From Branchinecta lynchi (taxonomy: Eukaryota > Arthropoda > Branchiopoda > Anostraca > Branchinectidae): 64,000 nt of DNA. The notes under the pieces are model-generated. The model searched no databases. It was not told where the DNA came from and was given only the letters and a program-made list of their open reading frames with translations. Of this stretch, positions 1 to 10,639 are shown in pieces. The DNA lies in contig JAKZAP010000012.1 of the NCBI GenBank assembly GCA_023053575.1, forward strand, positions 10,664,230 through 10,728,229, in the 5' to 3' direction. Made by a program: the position numbers and the translations under genes. The first letter of the stretch is position 1; each line of letters opens with the position of its first letter.

Positions 1-112
1 GTTGACTGATAGCATTCAACTTATCCAGTTGACTGAGATTGTCGACTAAAAGTTGACTTTTGACAACTGAGAACAAATGGTCATTCATTCCATGGTTAAC
101 CGAGAATATAAG
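1..112 (-). repeat. Inverted copy of the ~226-bp satellite monomer
   Basis: Read on the minus strand this segment matches the monomer of the array at 745-3420: GGTTAACCATGGAATGAATG, then a stretch with CAAAAGTCAACTTTTAGTC, then CAGTCAACTGGATAAGTTGA. It therefore lies head-to-head with the main array and continues off the left edge of the window. It could be the other arm of a long inverted element or a local flip of the satellite. Confidence 0.8.
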
Positions 113-744
113 CGTAGGTTGAGAAAAAGATTGCGGAATCCAACCAACCGGTCACCTTTTACTGGTCATTTCAAATTGTGGCCATGAGGCCGACATTTTT
201 TCATGTTCTAACAAATCTGGTGCTACAGAGTACGCTACCTATCCAATGATGGTAAAAAAAAAAAAAAATAAGCTTATTCTTAATGTTTTACACTGGCTAT
301 GGAAGTCCTAGCTAAAAGTGTTCAAGTTAACCTACATGAACTAACGCACCCACTCTGGTAATATTTGTTTTGTTGGTTTTGGTGATTCTTTTTTCACATA
401 CCATACATTCTTTACTAGTCCTCCATGAATATTCCTCTCACTCTTTTTTTAATTGTTGAAGTACTATCTCCTCTGCAGATGTCGCACTTGTTGTAGGAAC
501 ATACTATTGTTTGTTACAGACATACTATTGTTTGTATGTTCAAGTACTATAGATTGGTGCACGTAAGAGGTCTCTTCATGAGACCCTCAGATTGAAGCTG
601 CTACGTACAGCATCATCAAGGAGACAAGCAAAGGGTAATTTTAGTAATTGTCTAAATGTTATAGAACATGATTAGGTCGCTTTGTCATTTTGTTTTAGTG
701 ATGTTCCCTTACCTTCTTGAGTTTCCACACCCTTGCCAAGAGCT
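113..744. other. Unassigned spacer between inverted and direct satellite copies
   Basis: No long reading frame and no recognised family. It holds an A-run near 247-268 and a small duplication near 500-545 (CATACTATTGTTTG twice). It separates the inverted monomer from the direct array and may be the interior of a foldback-like structure. Confidence 0.4.
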
Positions 745-1582
745 AAATCGAACAATATGAATCAAATGAGAACAGCAAATAACAGAGTAAAATGATGATT
801 TAAGTTAGCTAGAAATGCGAATAGAATGCAGCTCTGGTGAGTGATAATAGGTTCCATTGAGCGATACTTGACTGCTTACTGTAGGTTAACCGGTTAACCA
901 TGGAATGAATTACCATTTTATCTCGATCGGCAAAAGTCAACTTTTTATCGACAACCTGAGTCTACTGGATAAATTGAATGCTAACTGTGAATAGCAAATA
1001 AAACCGCAAAAAAATTATTTCAGTCAACTGGAAATGCAAATCAAACGCAGCTCTGGTGAGCGATAAAATGTTCCACTGTTGGTTAACCGGTGATCCATGG
1101 AACGAATGACCATTTGTTGTCGGTCGTCCAAAGTCAACTTTTAGTGGACAATCTCAATAGATTGGATAAATTGAACGCTATCAGTCAACTGAGAATAGGA
1201 AATAAAACTGCAAAATGACGATTTAAGTTAACTGGAAATTCAAATCAAATGCAGCTCTAGTGAGCGATAAAATGCTCCATTGAGCAATACTTGACCGCTT
1301 ACAGTTGGTTAACCGGTGATCCATGGAACGAATGACCATTTGTTGTCGGTCGTCCTAAGTCAACTTTTAGTGGACAATCTCAATAGATTGGATAAATTGA
1401 ACGCTATCAGTCAACTGAGAATAGCAAATAAAACGGCAAATTAATAACTTAAGTCAACTGGAAATGTGAATCAAACGCAGCTCTGGTGAGCAATAATAGG
1501 TTCCATTGACTGTTACTTGACTGCTTACTGTAGTTGTGTAGAGACAGCCCCAAAATAGTATTTTAAGCATGGAACGAACTAG

Positions 1583-1834
1583 TACCGGACCAGGCAGTCA
1601 GGTGAACTGAATAGTGAGACAACAAAAGATTCAACAGGGTCTAGCAGGTCAGTTAAAAAAACACAGCTATTGAGTTTATCAAAGGACACCATGAGCAAGA
1701 AACTGACTAAGCCTATATCAGAGATACACATATCTGTGGAAAGTCCATGCTTAAATCTACCAAAACTGGTTGTAAAGTTAGAAAATCCCAAGAAAGAGAA
1801 TCTGAGTCGACTGGATAAATTGAATGCTAACTGA
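1583..1834 (+). CDS. Coding-like block in satellite, copy 1 (possible exon or relic)
   Basis: An open plus-strand frame of 83 codons plus stop, bounded on the left by TAG at 1580. It is Ser/Thr/Lys-rich at the N-terminal side and carries the core TKPISEIHISVESPCLNLPK followed by LVVKLEN. A 1-bp deletion in an A-run relative to copy 2 is restored by a 1-bp insertion some 20 bases later, so the frame stays open. No known family is recognised. Two minus-strand frames cover the same bases and look like shadows. It could be a fossil exon swept into a satellite; expression is unproven. Confidence 0.35.
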   Translation, partial: YRTRQSGELNSETTKDSTGSSRSVKKTQLLSLSKDTMSKKLTKPISEIHISVESPCLNLPKLVVKLENPKKENLSRLDKLNAN

Positions 1835-2449
1835 GAATAGCAAATAAAACAGCAAAAAGATTATTTCAGTCAACTGGAAATGCAAATCAAACACAGCTCT
1901 GGTGAGCGATAAAATGTTCCATTGAGCGATACTTGACCACTTACTGTTGGTTAACCGGTTATCCATGGAACGAATGACCGTTTGTTGTCGGTCGTCCAAA
2001 GTCAACTTTTAGTGGACAATGTCAGTCGACTGGATAAATAGAACCTATCAGTCAACTGAGAATAGGAAATAAAACTGCAAAATGACGATTTAAGTTAACT
2101 GGAAATGCAAATCAAATGCAGCTCTAGTGAGCGATATAATGCTCCATTGAGCAATACTTGACCGCTTACAGTTGGTTAACCGGTGATCCATGGAACGAAT
2201 GACCATTTGTTGTCGGTCGTCCAAAGTCAACTTTTAGTGGACAATCTCAATAGATTGGATAAATTGAACGCTATCAGTCAACTGAGAATAGCAAATAAAA
2301 CGGCAAATTAATAACTTAAGTCAACTGGAAATGTGAATCAAACGCAGCTCTGGTGAGCAATAATAGGTTCCATTGACTGTTACTTGACTGCTTACTGCAG
2401 TTGTGTAGAGACAGCCCCAAAATAGTATTTTAAGCATGGAACGAACTAG

Positions 2450-2701
2450 TACCGGACCAGGCAGTCAGGTGAACTGAATAGTGAGACAACAAAAGATTCA
2501 ACAGGGTCTAGCAGGTCAGTTAAAAAAAACACAGCTAATGAGTTTTCAAAGGACACCATGAGCAAGAAACTGACTAAGCCAATATCAGAGATACACATAT
2601 CTGTGGAAAGTCCATGCTTAAATCTACCAAAACTGGTTGTAAAGTTAGAAAATACCAAGAAAGACAATCTGAGTCGACTGGATAAATTGAATGCTAACTG
2701 A
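2450..2701 (+). CDS. Coding-like block in satellite, copy 2
   Basis: This lies exactly 867 bp after copy 1, with the same open frame of 83 codons and stop, and an internal ATG at 2558. The core TKPISEIHISVESPCLNLPK is identical in protein sequence. The related blocks downstream (3598-3990) keep the spaced motif TKP-(I/V)-x-E and ESPxxxLP, which argues that the block had a protein-coding origin rather than being open by chance. I do not recognise the protein. Confidence 0.35.
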   Translation, partial: YRTRQSGELNSETTKDSTGSSRSVKKNTANEFSKDTMSKKLTKPISEIHISVESPCLNLPKLVVKLENTKKDNLSRLDKLNAN

Positions 2702-3420
2702 GAATAGCAAATAAAACAGCAAAAAGATTATTTCAGTCAACTGGAAATGCAAATCAAACACAGCTCTGGTGAGCGATAAAATGTTCCATTGAGCGATACT
2801 TGACCACTTACTGTTGCTTAACCGGTTATCCATGGAACGAATGACCATTTGTTGTCGGTCGTCCAAAGTCAACTTTTAGTGGACAATGTCAGTCGACTGG
2901 ATAAATAGAACCTATCAGTCAGCTGAGAAAAGGAAATAAAACTGCAAAATGACGATTTAAGTTAACTGGAAATGCAAATCAAACGCAGCTCTAGTGAGAG
3001 ATAAAATGTTCCATTGAGCGATACTTGACCGCTTACTTTAATCGGTTATTCATGGAACAAATGACCGTTTGTTCTCTGTTGTCAAAAGTCACCTTTAGTC
3101 GACAATGTCAGTCGACTGGATAAATTGAACGCTATCAGTCAACTGAGAATAGCAAATGAAACAGCGAAATGATGATTTCAGTCTACTGGAAATGCGGATC
3201 GAACCCAGCTCTGGTGAGCGATGAAAGGTACATTGAGCGTTACTTGACCGCTTACTGTGGAACGAATGACCATTTATTCTCGGTTGTCAAAAGTCAAATT
3301 TTAGTCCAAAATCTCAGTCGACTGGATAAATCGAACGCTATCAGTCAATGCAAATCAAACGCAGCTCTGGTGAGCGATAATAGGTTCCATTGAGCGATAC
3401 TTAACCTCTTACTGTAGTTG

Positions 3421-3995
3421 TGTAGAGACAGCCTCAGAATAGTATTTTAAGCATGGAAAATGCATGGAAAAAGAATGGAACAAACTAATACCGTCAGTCA
3501 GGTGAACTGAACAGTGAGGCGACAAAACATTCAACAGTATCAAGCAGGGCAGTTAAAAAAAAACAGCTAATGAGTTTACCATAGGAACCCAGCAACAAAC
3601 TGACTAAGCCAGTATCAGAGATACATGGATTTGTGGAAAACTCATGCTTAAATCTACCAAAACTGGTCGTCAAGCTAGAAAATTCGAAGAAATCGCATAG
3701 ACAGCCTAGAAATTACATTTGTTTACCAAAACAGTTTTTTCAAAGCCACCCAATGTGACACTTGGTAATCCAGTAACAGTGAATCATATATCGTTTGAAA
3801 GCCCAGGCTTCACTTTACCTGTTGTAGTTAACAGAGTAGCAGAATTCTATTAAACAACGGAGAAAAAAAAAAAAAAATTGTTTGCTTTTTCAGAGCCCTA
3901 TTCACTGAGAAGTACCAAGCCAATAGCAGAGATGAATACATGTATTGAAAGCCCAAGCTTCACTCTACCTGTAGTGCTGACACAAGCGCGTAATT
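3421..3995 (+). pseudogene. Three diverged copies of the ESPxxxLP coding-like block
   Basis: Outside the satellite the same motif recurs three times at ~150-165 bp spacing: near 3598 (TKPVSEIH, then NSCLNLPKLVVKLEN), near 3750 (NPVTVNHISFESPGFTLPVV) and near 3911 (TKPIAEMN, then ESPSFTLPVVLTQ). The third is preceded by TTGTTTGCTTTTTCAG, a good splice-acceptor shape, and the second by a run ending TTTTTTCAAAG. Stops fall between the copies in any single frame, so this is either a set of small exons or a decayed repeat protein. Confidence 0.4.
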
Positions 3996-4054
3996 CAAGG
4001 GACTGACAGAGAAAAACAAAGAAGACACTTTTTTACTTTAAAAAAATTGGAAAT

Positions 4055-4205
4055 TAGATGAGACTGTTGGTCTGAATTTGAGACTGTTGGTCTCGTTTCC
4101 GAGACTGCTGGTTCCCGGCGCCATTTTTATGAGACTGGTGGTTCGAAACAGTGAGACTGGTGTGTTCGATTTTCAAAACGGCCGTGAGACTGGTGGACCA
4201 CATTC
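4055..4205 (+). repeat. Minisatellite of GAGACTGGTGGT units
   Basis: Six or seven imperfect units of GAGACTG(G/T)TGGT with variable 10-20-base spacers, at about 4080, 4100, 4129, 4151 and 4192. No function is indicated. A 64-codon minus-strand frame over it is a by-product of the repeat. Confidence 0.75.
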
Positions 4206-4339
4206 CCCACCCTGAAAGGCAGGCCATGCACGTGCATCTAGCAAACAAAAAGAAATGTATGTGTGTGTTATCTTACTGCTAATGTACTTCACAGATGAAG
4301 AAGACCAAACGAGTGAATGAATAAGTTTTTAAAACATGA

Positions 4340-5250
4340 AAAACAAGAGCTGTAAGCTCATATGGCACTTGCATGGGTTAAGATGTTTTGATTGATCGAA
4401 AGTAAGTTTTGACTTTGCGGTTGAGATGCGCACTCTAAGGGAGCTAGGACTTCATTTGTCAGCAAAACCCTTGAGGCAAAAATGATAATGGGCTGATGGG
4501 CATCATGAAAATGTATGTATTGTTTAAAGTTTGTTTTTCCTTTGCAGTCAAGATTGGTACCCCCCCCCCCCCTCCTCAAGTGTCCGGAGCCAGTCAAATT
4601 GTGTCAAAGATTTACATGGAGTAGACGTTTGTTCTTCCCAGGAAGTTTCACTCCGATCCCTCCATTCTAAACGTTTCTCGAGATCTACGCCCTCCCCCCA
4701 ACTCCCCCATGGTGCCCGTAGCCAATCCGATTCAGTAAATGATTTACCTAGAGCATCTGTTTGTTATTCCCACAAAGTTCCATCCCGATCTCTTAGTCTA
4801 AGTGGGTCACGTATTCCCCCCCCCCCAATAGTTGTCGGATCCGGTCCTGATATGAAAAAGATCACCAGAGAAATTTCCTCTGTTCAATTCTTAAATTTCA
4901 CTCGAATCCGATCACCCGTTCCAAAGTTACGTAAGACTGAATATTCCGGATTCCCCTCCCTCCACTCCCCCCACCATTATCAGATCGACATAATTTTTAT
5001 TTTGAAAGTCAGTGTGATCGGGTCCATGATATGCCTGCCAAGTTTCATCGTGAAAATCCCCAAAACCGCCATCACCGGAATTCCGGGACCCCCCCCCCCC
5101 TCCCTAAGTGTCTGGATCTAGTACAGTTGTCTAAACGATTTATCTAGAGCAGATGCTTCTTCTTCCCAGCAAGTTTCACTCCGATCCCTCGATTCTAGTC
5201 GTTTCTTGAAATTTCCGGTCTCCCCCCCCTTCTCCCCCCTGGCTACAGAT
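4340..5250 (-). mobile_element. Family P element, truncated copy
   Basis: It starts with the family P terminus AACAAGAGCTGTAAGCTC and CATATGGCACTTGC. The interior carries the family phrases for CCGGATCCGGTCC and the C-tracts followed by GGAATCCGG-type sequence in reverse. The far hairpin end is missing; the copy fades out near 5250-5310. The 196-codon frame here is driven by C-tracts and is not a gene. Family P is described at 5765-7698. Confidence 0.75.
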
Positions 5251-5310
5251 ATTTAATCTATTCAGCTATTAAGTTTCATTACAATGTAATGCCGTGTTTA
5301 AACTTTCTTC

Positions 5311-5764
5311 GGTCCGTAGGTTAGTAAGTGGTACTGCCAAAGCTGAGGCACAAGGTCTCTTAAATTACACTTTTACATAAGGCCTACCTACTGGTCGTAA
5401 TTGTGTTCGTGTATATTCCCTGAGAAAATAACTCAGCACTAGACAAGCTGGCAGACGCCTGGGAATCAAACTGCTGCTTAGGGTATCCGTAATTATTAAT
5501 TCTGCGTTGGCAAGGCATCTGCGCTGTTGATCTTTTTGGTAACAAAACGTGTAGCAACTGGAATAATTGTTTAATTGCTATCTCTCGTCTGATATAAACA
5601 GGAACGCAAAATGTAACTGTCACTACCAGAATCAGGTACTGGGCCCAGGGCCGGATTTTTTTACAGTTCTCCACCCTCCTCTTCAGGAGAGAAATTTCGA
5701 ATTCACCTCATTCCAGTACGGCGCTCCAAGTGGACTAGGGTACAATGACCAGTCCGCGGCCATG
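5311..5764. other. Unassigned, with a dispersed repeat shared with 12.44-12.61 kb
   Basis: Nothing codes convincingly. Bases ~5470-5640 resemble 12440-12610; both contain CTTTTTGGTAACAAAA, then TAGCA and CTGG with ATAATTGT, and continue into TATCTCT and TGTAA-rich sequence. This is a small dispersed repeat of unknown class. Confidence 0.5.
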
Positions 5765-7698
5765 ACGAACAAGAGCTACGAGCTCATATGGCACTTGTTA
5801 CGAGTAGGCACGGCTCGGTTATGTCAATGATATATCTAGTGTTTGCTAGGTGTCTTCCCACCAAGTTTCATCTCGATTCCTCCACTCATAGCGTTTTCCA
5901 ATATTTCCGGTTGTCCCCTCCAGCTCCCCCCAAAAGTCACCGGATCCGGTCCGGATTTTAAGTGGGTCGTCTGAGGCATGAGGTCTTTCCAAATATCAAG
6001 TTTCATCGAGATCCGGTCACCCGTTCAAAAGTTATAAATACCTCAAGATTCCGGATTCCCCCTCCCTCCACTCCCCCAACAGTGCCCGAATCGGCTCGGT
6101 CATGTCAATGATGTATCTAGTGTTTGCTAGGTATCTTCCCACCAAGTTTCATCTCGATCCCTCCACTCATAGCGTTTCCCAAGATTTCCGGTTAACCCCT
6201 CCAGCTCCCCCAAAAGTCACCGGATCCGGTCCGGATTTTAAGTGGGTCGTCTGAGGCATGAGGCCTTTCCAAATATCAAGTTCCATCGAGATCCGATCAC
6301 CCGTTCAAAAGTTATAAATACCTCAAGATTCCGGATTCCCCCTCCCTCCACTCCCCCCACAGTGCCCGAATTGGCTCGGTTATGTCAATGATGTATCTTC
6401 ACACCAAGTTTCATCTCGATCCCTCTACTCACAGCGTTTCCCAAGATTTCCGGTTGCCCCCTCCAGCTCCCCCCAAAAGTCACCGGATCCGGTCCGGATT
6501 TTAAGTGGGTCGTCTGAGGCATGAGGTCGTTCCAAATATCAAGTTTCATCGAGATCCGGTTACCCGTTAAAAAGTTATAAATACCTCAAGATTCCGGATT
6601 CCCCTCCCTCCACTCCCCCGACAGTGCCCGAATCGGCTCGGTCATGTCAATGATGTATCTAGTGTTTACTAGGTGTCTTCCCACCAAGTTTCATCTCGAC
6701 CCCTCCACTCATAGCGTTTCCCAAGATTTCCGGTTGCCTCCTCCAGCTCCCCCCAAAAGTCACCGGATCCGGTCCGGATTTTAAGTGGGTCGTCTGAGGC
6801 ATGAGGTCTTTCCAAATATCAAGTTCCATCGAGATCCGATCACCCGTTCAAAAGTTATAAATACCTCAAGATTCCGGATTCCCCCTCCCTCCACTCCCCC
6901 CCACAGTACCCGAATCGGCTCGGTTATGTCAATGATGTATCTAGTGTTTGCTAGGTGTCTTCCCACCAAGTTTCATCTCGATCCCTCCACTCATAGTGTT
7001 TCCCAAGATTTCCGGTTGCCCCCTCCAGCTCCCCCCAAAAGTCACCGGATCCGGTCCGGATTTTAAGTACGTCGTCTGAGGCATGAGGTCTTTCCAAATA
7101 TCAAGTTCCATCGAGATCCGATCACCCGTTCAAAAGTTATAAATACCTCAAGGTTCCGGATTCCCCCTCCCTCCACTCCCCCCCACAGTGCCCGAATCGG
7201 CTCGGTTATGTCAATGACGTATCTAGTGTTTGCTAGGTGTCTTCCCACCAAATTTCATCTCGATCCCTCCACTCATATTGTTTCCCAACATTTCCGGTTG
7301 CCCCCTCCAGCTCCCCCAAAAAGTCACCGGATCCGGTCTGGATTTTAAGTGGGTCGTCTGAGGCATGAGGTCGTTCCAAATATCAAGTTTCATCGAGATC
7401 CGATCACCCGTTCAAAAGTTAAAAATACCTCAAGATTCCGGATTCCCCCTCCCTCCACTCCCCCCACGGTGCTCGGATCGGGGAAGTGACTATTTCCAAC
7501 TTAATCATTTGGGGTCCCTGATACGCTTGCCAAGTTTTATCGTCCTAGCTTATCTGGAAGTGCCCGAACTAGCAAAACCTGGACAGACCGACAGACCGAC
7601 AGACCGACAGACCGACAGACCGACAGACCGACAGACCGACGGACGGACAGAAATTGCGATCGCTATATGGCACTTGGCCGAAGGGCAAGTGCCATAAA
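5765..7698 (-). mobile_element. Family P element with five ~280-bp internal tandem units
   Basis: The left terminus is CAAGAGCTACGAGCTC then CATATGGCACTTG; the right terminus is the hairpin GGCACTTGGCCGAAGGGCAA then GTGCC. Between them GGCATGAGGTC(T/G)TTCCAAA recurs near 5977, 6257, 6517, 6799, 7079 and 7364, giving ~260-285-bp units that contain CACCGGATCCGGTCCGGA. A GACAGACC microsatellite sits at 7581-7650, just inside the hairpin. Hairpin ends, a subterminal microsatellite and central tandem repeats fit the plan of Helentron-associated non-autonomous elements (DINE/pearl-like). That class assignment is inference; no transposase or helicase is present. Confidence 0.82.
7581..7650 (+). repeat. 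(GACAGACC)n microsatellite
   Basis: Eight near-perfect 8-bp units of GACAGACC, then GGACGGACAGA. It lies just inside the hairpin end of the family P copy, where other P copies have CGGTCTGTCGGTCGG. It is part of the element rather than independent. Confidence 0.95.
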
Positions 7699-8217
7699 AA
7701 ACCAGAGACAATATTTCCATAAGGCGTAATCTCGTCGTTCCCCGAGGAATCAACTTGAGGAGTCCCCGCGTTTTTGTTTGTCCCCGGGACTCACTCCCCG
7801 TATTCTCGCGAGTCCCTACGGACGGGGAATGCCCCGATTATCATCACCATCATCAAAAATGACTCTATTTCCTTCCTAAGAACTCCAAGGATTCAGAGGG
7901 GAATCAATTTTTGCTGGTGTTGGTGCAATGTAAAATTAATTCAAAACAGTCAGAATAAAAAAAAGAAGAAAAAAGTAGAACCAGACTAATTTCGTCAACT
8001 GAATATTTTTTTTTGTACACAATCTATTTTGGAAGCGTTACCCGTGTTCTCGTTGTTTTTCGTACGAAGAGTCCCTGAGAATCCGCCTATAGACTTTAAA
8101 ACGTACAATAAATGAATTTTTCAACAAAATGGATCAAAACAAACAACAGGAGTAGAAAGCAAATCTTTTCTTTTACTCAAACACATTCAATTAATTGCAT
8201 CGTTCAAGGTAGCCGGT
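7699..8217. other. Unassigned interval between two P elements
   Basis: It contains a cluster of AGTCCC(C/T) and TCCCCG motifs around 7735-7830 that pair in part with each other, and otherwise AT-rich unique sequence. No convincing gene. Confidence 0.4.
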
Positions 8218-10453
8218 TTTTTATGGCACTTGCCTTCCGGCCAAGTGCCATATACCGATCACATTTCCGTCGGTCTGTCTGTCGGTCGGTCGGTTAGTCC
8301 GGTGTTTGCGAGTTAGTGTACTACCAAATATGCTAGGACGATGAAACTCGGCAGGCGTATCAGGGACCCGACCAAACTAACTTAAAAATAGTGACTTTCC
8401 CCATCCGACCATCGTGGGGGGAGGGGGAGGTGGTGGAATCCGAAAAATAGGGACATGCATAACTTTCGAACGGGTGATCGGATCTTAATGAAGTTTGATA
8501 TCTGGAAAGATCTTGGGTCTCAGATGTCTCATCTCAAGTCCGGACCGGATCCGACGTATGTGGGGGGGGGGAGTAGGAGGGGAGAACCAGAAATCGTGTG
8601 AAACTCTCAGAGTGGAGCGATCGGGATGAAACTTGGTACAAAGAACAAGCACACGCTCTAGATACAGCACTGACAGGACTGTACCGGATTTGGACACTGT
8701 GGGGGGAGCTGGAGGGGGTTCCGGAATTCCGGCGATCTTTATTTAATGTACTTCCAGGTGGGATAGGACGATAAAACTTGGCAGGCATCTCAGGGACCCG
8801 ACCAGATCAACTTGGGAACAGTCACTTGCCCGATTTGACTATCGTGGGGGGAGGGGGAGACGGCGGAATCCGGAAATTAGTAGCATGCATAACTTTCGAA
8901 CGGGTTATCGGATCTTAATGAAACTTGATATCTTGAACTACATCATGTGTCAGCATGTCCCATTTCAAGTCCGGACCGGATCCGATGAACTGGGGGGGGG
9001 GGGCGGAAGGGAGAACCGGATATCTTGTGACACGCATAGAGTGGAGCGATAAGGATGAAACTTGGTGGGAAGTACAGGCACAGTTACTAGGTGCATCAGT
9101 GACAGAATCGGACCGAATTCGGATGCCGAAGGGGGGTGGGAGCTGTAGGGAGTGTCCAGAATTCCGGTGATCGTGAGTTAAGGCAGTGGTTCCCAGCCTT
9201 TTCCATACCGCGTACCGCTAATTCAAGGTTCGAAAAGATGGCGTACCCCCTTTTCCAGAATGTGAAAAAGACGACAGTGATTATCATAATGATGAGGCAC
9301 ACGTGTGTAAAAATATATACAAAATCAATGAGGCAATCACTAGAGGCTGCTTTGTAGCAAAAAATTTGCCAAATCTCGGCACGACGTTGTTAGCGGCCAA
9401 TTTCTGTGTTTGTTTTGATGTTCTCAAGTTCTCAATAAGCTGCATCGCAAACTTTATCCTTAGCTTAAATCGCAACCTGAATGACGATATCACTTACATG
9501 GCTTTGGTTCTTCTTGAAACAATATCGGTTAACACAGGAACAGATTTTACGAAAGTAGGCTAGCTGTTTTTGAATGAACATTATTTCAGTGACTTTCAGT
9601 AGAGCTTGTAGTCACGGGTTGACGTTGACTACACCCATCCCCTCAAAAAAGGTTGGCCAGACGATTAGAAAGAAAGAAGTCGTCGTGAAGCGCCGCGATT
9701 TTTCATAAAAGCAGTTACTTAAAAAAAGACAGTCGGTAAAAGTGACCGTCACCCAGTAAAAATACCTCACCACTTAAGATACATTCTGGCTGGTGATGCC
9801 TCTGCTGGTAATACTAGGCTTTCGGTAATAAAAAATGAATGAGTTTATTAATAATTATTCCTAAGGTTAATATAAAACTTGCAATAAAAGTAATTGTAGT
9901 AAATCTTAGAGTGTTTAGTTCTAAAGCTAATCGAGATTTTGAAGCTACAGACTAAATCAGTTTTGGTTCCTTCGCGTACCCCTTGCAAGGGTCTCGCTTA
10001 CCCCTTGGGGTACGCGTACCACCGTTTGGGAACCACTGAGTTAAGGTACTTCCAGATGTGCTAGGAGGATAAAACTATGCTGGAACATTAGAAACTTGAC
10101 ATCATTGGGTTAGACATCGTCACTCTCTGATCCGACCATCCCTTAAAAAACTCATCTTCACCGCAAAGTACAAAAAATTTACTTATATTTTATTAGCAAA
10201 ATTTACTTTTTCACTCCATGAGCACATGATCCTTTTTGCCTCAAGGGTTTTGCTTAGAAATTAATTTTTAGCACCCTTAAAGTGCACATCGCAAACGAAA
10301 AGTAAAAAAAAAAAATATTCGACCATCACTTCCATCCTCTGACCCAGCCTAGCAAGTTTGGCGCATCGTAACGGGATAGGGAAAAAATACTTTTGACCAT
10401 CACTTCCATCTGACCCAGTTTTGCAAGTGCCATATGAGCTTCCAGCTCTTGTT
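8218..10453 (+). mobile_element. Family P element, interrupted by a hAT element
   Basis: Opposite in orientation to the copies on its left. It begins TTTTTATGGCACTTGCC-TTCCGG-CCAAGTGCC (hairpin), has CGGTCTGTCTGTCGGTCGGT near 8270, two internal units each with GTCCGGACCGGATCCGA, and ends CAAGTGCCATATGAGC-TTCC-AGCTCTTGTT. An 855-bp hAT element lies inside it. Adjacent P copies in opposite orientation form a large imperfect inverted pair with 5765-7698. Confidence 0.85.
9184..10038. mobile_element. Non-autonomous hAT element, 855 bp
   Basis: The termini are CAGTGGTTCCCAGCC at the left and, on the reverse strand, CAGTGGTTCCCAAACGGTGG at the right, flanked by a perfect 8-bp duplication AGTTAAGG (9176-9183 and 10039-10046). 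Terminal CAGTGGTTCCCA and 8-bp duplications are hallmarks of the hAT superfamily. No transposase frame survives; the longest frame is ~90 codons. Removing the element rejoins the family P phrase GAGTTAAGG-TACTTCCAGATG, which confirms the insertion. Confidence 0.95.
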
Positions 10454-10639
10454 AGTCCTACGTGGCAATACTGTGAACAACGCTTCTGCACGTGCAAAAT
10501 TCTTGGAAATTGAATAAGAATTGATTGGCTCACTGATTGTAAAGAGCCAGAGTAAGGTTCAAGGGCGGTTACTGGTCACTGTACCCTAGTTCCTGTTGAT
10601 CCCCCATTGCCTCATAAGCAACACTCATGTAGTAAAAAG

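Larger units (their letters stand above)
745..3420 (+). repeat. Satellite array with 867-bp higher-order repeat
   Basis: The anchor TGGAACGAATGACC recurs near 1098, 1324, 1965, 2191, 2832, 3053 and 3258. Adjacent monomers are ~226 bp apart, while 1098/1965/2832 and 1324/2191 are separated by exactly 867 bp, so two monomers plus a ~415-bp block form a higher-order unit. Monomer hallmarks are GTTAACCGGTTATCCATGG, AAAGTCAACTTTTAGTGGAC, CAGTCAACTGGATAAATTGA and AACGCAGCTCTGGTGAGCGA. The 867-bp copies differ by only scattered substitutions and balanced indels, so amplification is recent. The outer monomers (745-1100 and after 3000) are more diverged. Confidence 0.93.

Noticed and set aside
1579..2872. 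Minus-strand 70-75-codon frames repeated at 867-bp intervals
   Set aside because: They follow from the higher-order repeat; residue composition is hydrophobic-random, and the plus frame explains conservation better.
4531..5121. 196-codon plus frame with poly-proline stretches
   Set aside because: It runs through C-tracts and family P sequence; the prolines come from C-runs and no domain is visible.
7581..7650. CRISPR-like short repeat array
   Set aside because: It is an uninterrupted 8-bp microsatellite without spacers, in a eukaryotic element.
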